A stretch of 11,938 bases of DNA from an uncultured Porphyromonadaceae bacterium (GTDB lineage: Bacteria > Bacteroidota > Bacteroidia > Bacteroidales > Muribaculaceae), in NCBI GenBank assembly GCA_900541865.1, contig UQLO01000050.1, positions 1 to 11,938 on the forward strand, written 5' to 3'. Of this stretch, positions 7,664-11,938 are shown piece after piece; the stretch's first letter is position 1; each line of letters begins with the position of its first letter. The notes below the pieces were generated by a model. The model ran no database searches. It saw only the letters and a program-made list of their open reading frames with translations, and had not been told where the DNA came from. The position numbers were made by a program, and so were the translations under genes.

Positions 7664-9325
7664 ATGTACAAACCCAATTTCAAAAACACCGAAGCGAAGG
7701 AGTTCGTCCTCAACGAACACACCCGCGGCTACTCCCAGTGTATCGACAACAACTGGAACTATGCCGTCTACGCCCAGGACCCTTCCGTGAGCATCTACCA
7801 GAATGAGTACAATGCCGGATACGTTCAAGGCAAAATCCAGACCGGCACGGTCATAAAGGCCACCCGCAACAACACCTGGCGCTGGTACGTCCTCGACGAA
7901 GGCCCCGGCGCAAACAGCACACAGATTCCCCCGAACGGCACCGAAATAGCCACATCCGCTCTGGTGGAGAACTACAACTACCTCACCGACTGGGCCGAGA
8001 AGAACATCAACGATGAGAAAACCATCTCAATCGTGCGTCTGATGTTCCGTATGCTCGGTATCTACCATGGCGCCGCCGACCGCGAACCCCTCACCAACGT
8101 GAAGTTCGACGACCTAAAGCTCGCAAACATGGATCCCGAGGATTCCAAGATGCACACCGACGACGAGCCCCTGACCTTCATCGACGTTTACTTCATCAAC
8201 GCCCAGATGGACCTTTGGGACGCCATCGCCAAACCTCTTGGCGTGGCCCTCAACAAACTCGAAGCCGACGACAAGGCCAAAACACTCGCCGACGAGAAAG
8301 AAGAACTCCAGGAAGACCTCCGCATGAAACCGGGCAACTGCTCCGGCTTCGTAAAGAGACTGCCCTCGGGCGAAATCCTATGGACGCACACCTCTTGGTG
8401 CTGCCTGATGGCTCAGACCTGCGCCATGACATACGTTATCGGCGACGACTTCCTCACCCAGAACACTTTCTGCCCCGGCCAGTTCGGCTCCAACACCGAC
8501 TTCGGCTTCAACAAGCACGGCATCGGCTTCAACGAAACCACCGAAACATACTTCTACAACGAGTCCAAGACCCTGGGCATCTGGCTGACTTGGCGTGCCG
8601 CCGCCGCCGAGATGTTCTCTAAGTCTATCGACGAGTTCTACGACTACGTTACCATCGACAACACCGGCACATACCTCAACGCCTACATGCTTGTCGACGC
8701 CTATCGCGGTGAATTCGGCATGATCGACATGAGCTACGCCCGTTTCGCCCTCTTCCGCAGCGACGGCACCACGCTCACCGTGACCGACTCCACCGGCTAC
8801 AAGCCCAACTTCCTCGACTGGGACCACCACATGGTCACCGAAGAGCACGTGCTGGGATGCAACAACCCCTCCTACAAGCGCATATGGCGAGAGCTTGAGA
8901 CTATCGACGGAGCGCCCAAGCGCCGCTACCAGCTCTGGCGTAACATCCCCAACGTCTCCGACATGGAATCCGCCAAAGCACTCATTACCTTCAACTCCTC
9001 CAACGAGCCTATCTCAATCGCCGGCCGTTGGGACCTCGGATACGGCACATCCGAATTCATTCGCTACCAGCCCCACGGCGCAATCGACGCAAAGGCCTTC
9101 GGTACCGAGGAAATCAAGGAAGTACTCGCTTCGCTGAGCCTCAAACCCAGCATCAACGGCACCAAAACCAGCTTCTGGATGAAGTTCGGCACGCCCTACA
9201 TCGACGGCAAGCCCTTCGTATGGTCCGACTCTATCTGGGCCAAGTTCAAACTCCCCGAAGAAGTCGACTTCATACCCGACGCCATCGACGGCCGCTGGAA
9301 CAGAGTCAAAATGTTCATGGAATGA
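7664..9325 (+). CDS. Phospholipase B-like Ntn hydrolase, copy 1
   Basis: A 553-residue protein whose blocks follow the order of eukaryotic phospholipase B-like (PLBD) proteins: YNAGYVQGKI (49-58), a helical stretch with IVRLMFRMLGIY (123-134), then NCSGFVKRLPSGEIL (225-239) with THTSW (241-245), FNETT (289-293), GTYLNAYMLVD (335-345), GRWDLGYGT (454-462) and HGAIDAK (471-477). In that family the Cys of the CS motif becomes the N-terminal nucleophile after self-cleavage; here it is Cys226. The charged helix before it (196-224) corresponds to the linker removed in mammalian members. Length matches the family. The N-terminus is polar with no signal peptide, so the enzyme is predicted cytoplasmic. 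Known relatives cut amide or ester bonds in lipids or acylated amines; the substrate here is unknown. A C45-type acyltransferase is a less likely alternative. It lies 48 nt after the MFS gene and 44 nt before its paralog. Confidence 0.82.
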   Translation: MYKPNFKNTEAKEFVLNEHTRGYSQCIDNNWNYAVYAQDPSVSIYQNEYNAGYVQGKIQTGTVIKATRNNTWRWYVLDEGPGANSTQIPPNGTEIATSALVENYNYLTDWAEKNINDEKTISIVRLMFRMLGIYHGAADREPLTNVKFDDLKLANMDPEDSKMHTDDEPLTFIDVYFINAQMDLWDAIAKPLGVALNKLEADDKAKTLADEKEELQEDLRMKPGNCSGFVKRLPSGEILWTHTSWCCLMAQTCAMTYVIGDDFLTQNTFCPGQFGSNTDFGFNKHGIGFNETTETYFYNESKTLGIWLTWRAAAAEMFSKSIDEFYDYVTIDNTGTYLNAYMLVDAYRGEFGMIDMSYARFALFRSDGTTLTVTDSTGYKPNFLDWDHHMVTEEHVLGCNNPSYKRIWRELETIDGAPKRRYQLWRNIPNVSDMESAKALITFNSSNEPISIAGRWDLGYGTSEFIRYQPHGAIDAKAFGTEEIKEVLASLSLKPSINGTKTSFWMKFGTPYIDGKPFVWSDSIWAKFKLPEEVDFIPDAIDGRWNRVKMFME

Positions 9326-9369
9326 CCTTACGGCAGCCATCTCTAACATTCCATTAAAAAATAAAACCC

Positions 9370-11004
9370 ATGGCAAAATATATTCCAAAATTCAAGAACA
9401 CTCCCGCTCAGGAGTACGTCCTCGACCAGTACTCCAAGGGCTACTCCCAGTGCGTGGACAATAACTGGAACTTCGCCGTTTACGCTCAGAACCCTGCCGT
9501 AAGCATCTTCCAGAACGAATACAACGCCGGCTACGTCCAGGCAAAAATCCAGACAGCACCCATGCTGCTGGCAACCCGAAACAACTCCTGGAAAAACTTC
9601 CTCGTCGGCGCCACTCCTCAGGACGCTATCTCCGTCGAAGTCAAACCCGAGTACCTCACCGCTTGCGGCGAAACCCTGGTGCAGAACTACAACTACACCT
9701 ACCAGTGGGTACTCGAGCGTCAGGACGACATCAAAGTTCAGGGCATTCAGCGACTCATGTTCCGTATGTTCGGTATCTATGAAGGCGCACTCGGCCTCGA
9801 ACCCCGTAAGGACATCACCTACGCAGACCTTGCCCTCGACAAACTCGCTCCCGAACAGCTCAAACTTGGCGCAGGCGACACCCCTCTGACCTTCCTGGAT
9901 ATCTACTTCCTCAACGCCCAGTACGACCTCTTCGACGCCGTTGGCGACAAAATCGGACTCGTTATGGGCTACGGTACAGCAAAGAAGAAAAACGGCAAGG
10001 ACGAAAAGCCCGACCACTGCACCGCATTCGTCAAGAAAATGCCCGACGGAAACATCTTCTGGACCCACAACTCATGGTGCTGCTTCTGGGCGCAGAGCTG
10101 CGCCGTAACATATGTTATCGGCGACGACTTCGTTACCCAGAACGCAAACTGCCCCGGCCAGTTCGGTTCTAACACCGACTTCGGCTTCAACGGCAAAGGC
10201 CTCGGATTCAACGAAACAACCCACGTCGACCTATACGACAAAACCCGCATCGACGGCGTGTTCCTCGCATGGCGCTCCGCAGCTGCCGAACAGTTCGCCG
10301 GCTCCATCGACGAATTCTACGACTACTGTACTCTCGACAACACCGGCACATACCTCAACGGCTATCAGCTCGTCGACGCTAACACCGGCGAAATCGGCCT
10401 CCTCGATATGAGCTACAACCGTTTCGTCCTCTTCAAAAGCGACGGCAAGAAGATAACAATGAAGGACTCCACCGGCTACGAGCCCACCTTCCTCGACTAC
10501 GACCACCATCTGATCACCCCCACCCACATCTTCGGCGTAAACCAGCCCGTGAGCTGGTGGGTAGGCTACGAACTCGAAAGCATGAACCTCCGACCCATGC
10601 GACGCAACCAACTCTGGGAACGCATCGACACCGTTCAGTGCATCGAGACCGCCAAAAACCTCATTACCTACACCGAAGACCGCGAGCCTCTGAGCATCTA
10701 CGGACGTTGGGACCTCGGATACGGTACTACCGAGCTGCCACGCGTTCGCCCCGACGGCTCTGTCGACGCAAAAGCCTGCTCTGTCCAGATTATCAAAGAC
10801 ACTCTGGCTAACCTCTCGCGCAAACCCAGCATCAACGGCACCAAAACCAGCTTCTGGATGAAGTTCGGTACTGCGCCCGTCAACCAGCTCCCCTTCATCT
10901 GGAGCCAAAGCAAGTTCGCAGACCTCAAGCAGCCTGAAGAAATCGACTACGTCCCCGACGCCCTCGACGGCCGCTTCAACCTGGTCAAAATGTTTATGGA
11001 ATAA
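9370..11004 (+). CDS. Phospholipase B-like Ntn hydrolase, copy 2
   Basis: A 544-residue paralog of the preceding gene, similar along its whole length and roughly half or more identical by eye. The predicted nucleophile is Cys217 in HCTAFVKKMPDG (216-227), followed by THNSW (232-236), FNETT (280-284), GTYLNGYQLVD (326-336) and GRWDLGYGT (445-453). Thr follows the nucleophile where copy 1 has Ser, and the pre-nucleophile linker is shorter and Lys/Gly-rich (about 202-214), so cleavage or specificity may differ. Like copy 1 it lacks a signal peptide and carries a conserved Cys pair after the active-site His (WCC, 236-238). Keeping both copies suggests two related substrates or a mixed complex. 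It is the last gene of the operon, 15 nt before the terminator. The A-rich leader before the ATG is typical of Bacteroidetes. Confidence 0.82.
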   Translation: MAKYIPKFKNTPAQEYVLDQYSKGYSQCVDNNWNFAVYAQNPAVSIFQNEYNAGYVQAKIQTAPMLLATRNNSWKNFLVGATPQDAISVEVKPEYLTACGETLVQNYNYTYQWVLERQDDIKVQGIQRLMFRMFGIYEGALGLEPRKDITYADLALDKLAPEQLKLGAGDTPLTFLDIYFLNAQYDLFDAVGDKIGLVMGYGTAKKKNGKDEKPDHCTAFVKKMPDGNIFWTHNSWCCFWAQSCAVTYVIGDDFVTQNANCPGQFGSNTDFGFNGKGLGFNETTHVDLYDKTRIDGVFLAWRSAAAEQFAGSIDEFYDYCTLDNTGTYLNGYQLVDANTGEIGLLDMSYNRFVLFKSDGKKITMKDSTGYEPTFLDYDHHLITPTHIFGVNQPVSWWVGYELESMNLRPMRRNQLWERIDTVQCIETAKNLITYTEDREPLSIYGRWDLGYGTTELPRVRPDGSVDAKACSVQIIKDTLANLSRKPSINGTKTSFWMKFGTAPVNQLPFIWSQSKFADLKQPEEIDYVPDALDGRFNLVKMFME

Positions 11005-11019
11005 CCCTCCAATCCCCTC

Positions 11020-11055
11020 AAAAAACGGCAGACGGCACCCCGCCTGCCGTTTTTT
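11020..11055 (+). terminator. Intrinsic terminator of the operon
   Basis: A 12-bp stem (AAAAAACGGCAG, 11020-11031, with CTGCCGTTTTTT, 11044-11055) is capped, after one mismatch, by CGG/CCG around a CACC tetraloop. The downstream arm ends in six T residues. The matching A run upstream would let it also stop transcription arriving from the right. It begins 15 nt after the last hydrolase stop codon. Confidence 0.92.
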
Positions 11056-11229
11056 ATGCATCGTCGCGGCCCTCGGAAGGGAGGAAGCACCGTCAGAGCG
11101 GCAATCTTGGCTGCTGTCCGGGTAAAAAGCCCGGTCGGTGGCTTTGCGTAGTTTCGGATCATCATGAACTGGTCGTTGAGTTGAGAGAAGAGAGTTTCTT
11201 AAAACAACTAGCCGCTCATAATCCCGTCG

Positions 11230-11304
11230 CAAATAAGCTACCAGTTTGTGGCGCCGGTCGCGTAAAGCGACAAATTGGGAGAAAACGTATTTGTCATGAA
11301 ACAT
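11230..11304 (-). pseudogene. Possible remnant of an IS4-type transposase N-terminus
   Basis: Read from 11304 on the minus strand, the frame opens MFHDKYVFSQFVAL, which resembles the first residues of Bacteroidales IS4-family transposases with a DUF4372 N-terminus (typically containing DKYVFSQL). The resemblance fades after about 15-25 residues and no catalytic region follows; the frame then runs on antisense to the terminator and the second hydrolase. If real, it is a truncated 5' scrap. The match is short and could be chance. Confidence 0.25.
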
Positions 11305-11389
11305 AGGCTACATAATAGCTGTCACCGCAAACATTCTCTTCAACATCTTAACGCGACAGCAAAGTATTTCTCAGTAAAAATGGTGGAAA

Positions 11390-11425
11390 GGGATTTGCAA
11401 TCTCCGACTACCCGCCGGAGCTAAC
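11390..11425 (+). repeat. Diverged repeat, copy A
   Basis: GGGATTTGCAATCTCC, then CGCCGGAGC and CTAAC, parallels copy B at 11559-11598 in the same order with small gaps. The first block is an imperfect palindrome. It resembles the short palindromic repeats found between genes in Bacteroidetes. Confidence 0.5.
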
Positions 11426-11465
11426 TTCCTAACAGGATTGGTGATTCAAAAGAGGCAAATCTATA

Positions 11466-11497
11466 CCGGGATTGTCGCCCCGCGCACTCTCTTGAAC
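11466..11497 (+). repeat. Left arm of a ~32-nt inverted repeat pair
   Basis: The sequence beginning CCGGGATTGTCGCCCCGCGC matches the reverse complement of 11796-11828 with two mismatches and one single-base indel. The two arms bound a 363-nt segment with no coding potential. Confidence 0.75.
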
Positions 11498-11558
11498 CGC
11501 TACGTTGCTCCTCTTCAGTGGCCTCACCAAGCCGTCGGCGCCCCAAAGCCTATGGGGC

Positions 11559-11598
11559 GGGGATTTGAATCCCCGCCGACTCGCCGGAGCCATCTAAC
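11559..11598 (+). repeat. Diverged repeat, copy B, with perfect palindrome
   Basis: This is the second copy of the unit at 11390-11425. It opens with a near-symmetric block, and the flanking bases extend it to a perfect 9-bp stem (GCGGGGATT, TG, AATCCCCGC; 11557-11576). CGCCGGAGC and CTAAC then follow as in copy A. The stem is too long and the loop too short for a tRNA T-arm. Confidence 0.55.
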
Positions 11599-11703
11599 AA
11601 GCCGAAAATGTGGTGAAGGCCGGTCGGCGGGGATCACCGACGCACCCAGGCGCCCGGATGTAAAACCGTCGGGGGCGGCAGGGAAGGCCGGCAACGTTAT
11701 GGA

Positions 11704-11723
11704 GTGAGGGCTTCAGCCCTCAC
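11704..11723. repeat. Perfect 20-nt palindrome
   Basis: GTGAGGGCTTCAGCCCTCAC is a perfect 9-bp inverted repeat around TC. No T run follows, so it is not an obvious terminator. It sits in the middle of the segment bounded by the 32-nt inverted repeats. Confidence 0.8.
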
Positions 11724-11795
11724 CGTGCCGCCCCGCCGCCAATAAGCCCCGCCCGCACAAGCCGCTAAAGGCAGCCCAAAGAGAACTCCGGAGGA

Positions 11796-11828
11796 GTTCA
11801 AGAGAGTAGCGCGGGGTGACAACCCCGG
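11796..11828 (-). repeat. Right arm of a ~32-nt inverted repeat pair
   Basis: This is the inverted partner of 11466-11497 and contains GTTCAAGAGAGTAGCGCGG. It overlaps the right half of a smaller perfect hairpin (GAACTCC, GGA, GGAGTTC; 11783-11799). The pair may be the ends of a small non-autonomous element or two inverted copies of a dispersed repeat. Confidence 0.75.
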
Positions 11829-11938
11829 GAAAACCGCGACCCACAAAATCAGCGACCCTGTGGGGTCGAACACGATCAGCCCTCGCGCATACCCCTTCGC
11901 GAAAGGGTCGCCGATGCGTGTGTGCGGCCCGTATACCC
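11829..11938. other. Palindrome-rich right edge
   Basis: Two further hairpins are visible: CGACCC, TGTG, GGGTCG (11853-11868) and an 18-nt near-palindrome centred on TTCGCGAA (11891-11908). No ORF is convincing up to the window edge. The region looks like a continuation of the intergenic repeat cluster. Confidence 0.5.

Larger units (their letters stand above)
11056..11465. other. Non-coding region, possible decayed mobile DNA
   Basis: No ORF here has convincing family resemblance beyond the short transposase-like scrap listed at 11230-11304. Composition is mixed, with an AT-richer middle (11180-11385). Towards the right end, 11390-11425 resembles 11559-11598, described separately. Confidence 0.5.

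Noticed and set aside
10231..11304. A 357-codon minus-strand ORF running from the non-coding region into the second hydrolase
   Set aside because: Most of it is the antisense shadow of the hydrolase and the terminator; only the first ~15-25 residues resemble a transposase, so I list only that piece.
11557..11576. Possible tRNA T-arm
   Set aside because: The stem is 9 bp with a 2-nt loop, and no acceptor, D or anticodon arm can be placed around it.
11438..11707. An 89-codon plus-strand ORF in the repeat region
   Set aside because: It spans inverted and palindromic repeats, has Arg/Pro/Gly-rich sequence without family resemblance, and no promoter or leader signal.
11390..11908. CRISPR array
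   Set aside because: The repeats are too few, diverged and irregularly spaced, and no cas genes are present.

Overview
The window looks like chromosomal DNA of a gut-type Bacteroidales bacterium, possibly of the Muribaculaceae; the family is a guess from general character, not from a search. Supporting signs are the six-domain ribosomal protein S1, two promoters of the Bacteroidetes type (a -7 element TAnnTTTG with a TTTG/TTG element 20 nt upstream), A-rich leaders without Shine-Dalgarno sequences, and an outer-membrane barrel of the Bacteroidetes TonB-receptor-like kind.

Layout. (1) 1-218: a 41-nt tandem repeat at the left edge, then the rpsA terminator. (2) 219-2000, minus strand: rpsA, with its own promoter near 2075-2106. 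(3) 2245-4507, plus strand: a single-gene unit for an outer-membrane beta-barrel protein with its own promoter and terminator. Its reading frame is cut by an in-frame TAA at 4294-4296. The same frame continues for 49 codons to 4446 and contains the expected last barrel strand, so the gene looks recently inactivated. (4) 4730-11055, plus strand: a four-gene operon of outer-membrane porin, major facilitator (MFS) transporter with a heptad-repeat tail, and two paralogous phospholipase B-like N-terminal-nucleophile hydrolases. Gaps are 44-51 nt and a strong intrinsic terminator follows. (5) 11056-11938: non-coding DNA full of palindromes, with a pair of ~32-nt inverted repeats and a possible scrap of an IS4-type transposase.

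The operon is the most interesting part. The porin would admit a small substrate through the outer membrane and the MFS protein would carry it across the inner membrane. The two hydrolases have no visible signal peptide, so they would cut an amide or ester bond in the cytoplasm. Related eukaryotic proteins are secreted or lysosomal, so a tandem pair tied to a dedicated import route may be an undescribed catabolic or detoxification system. The substrate cannot be read from the sequence.
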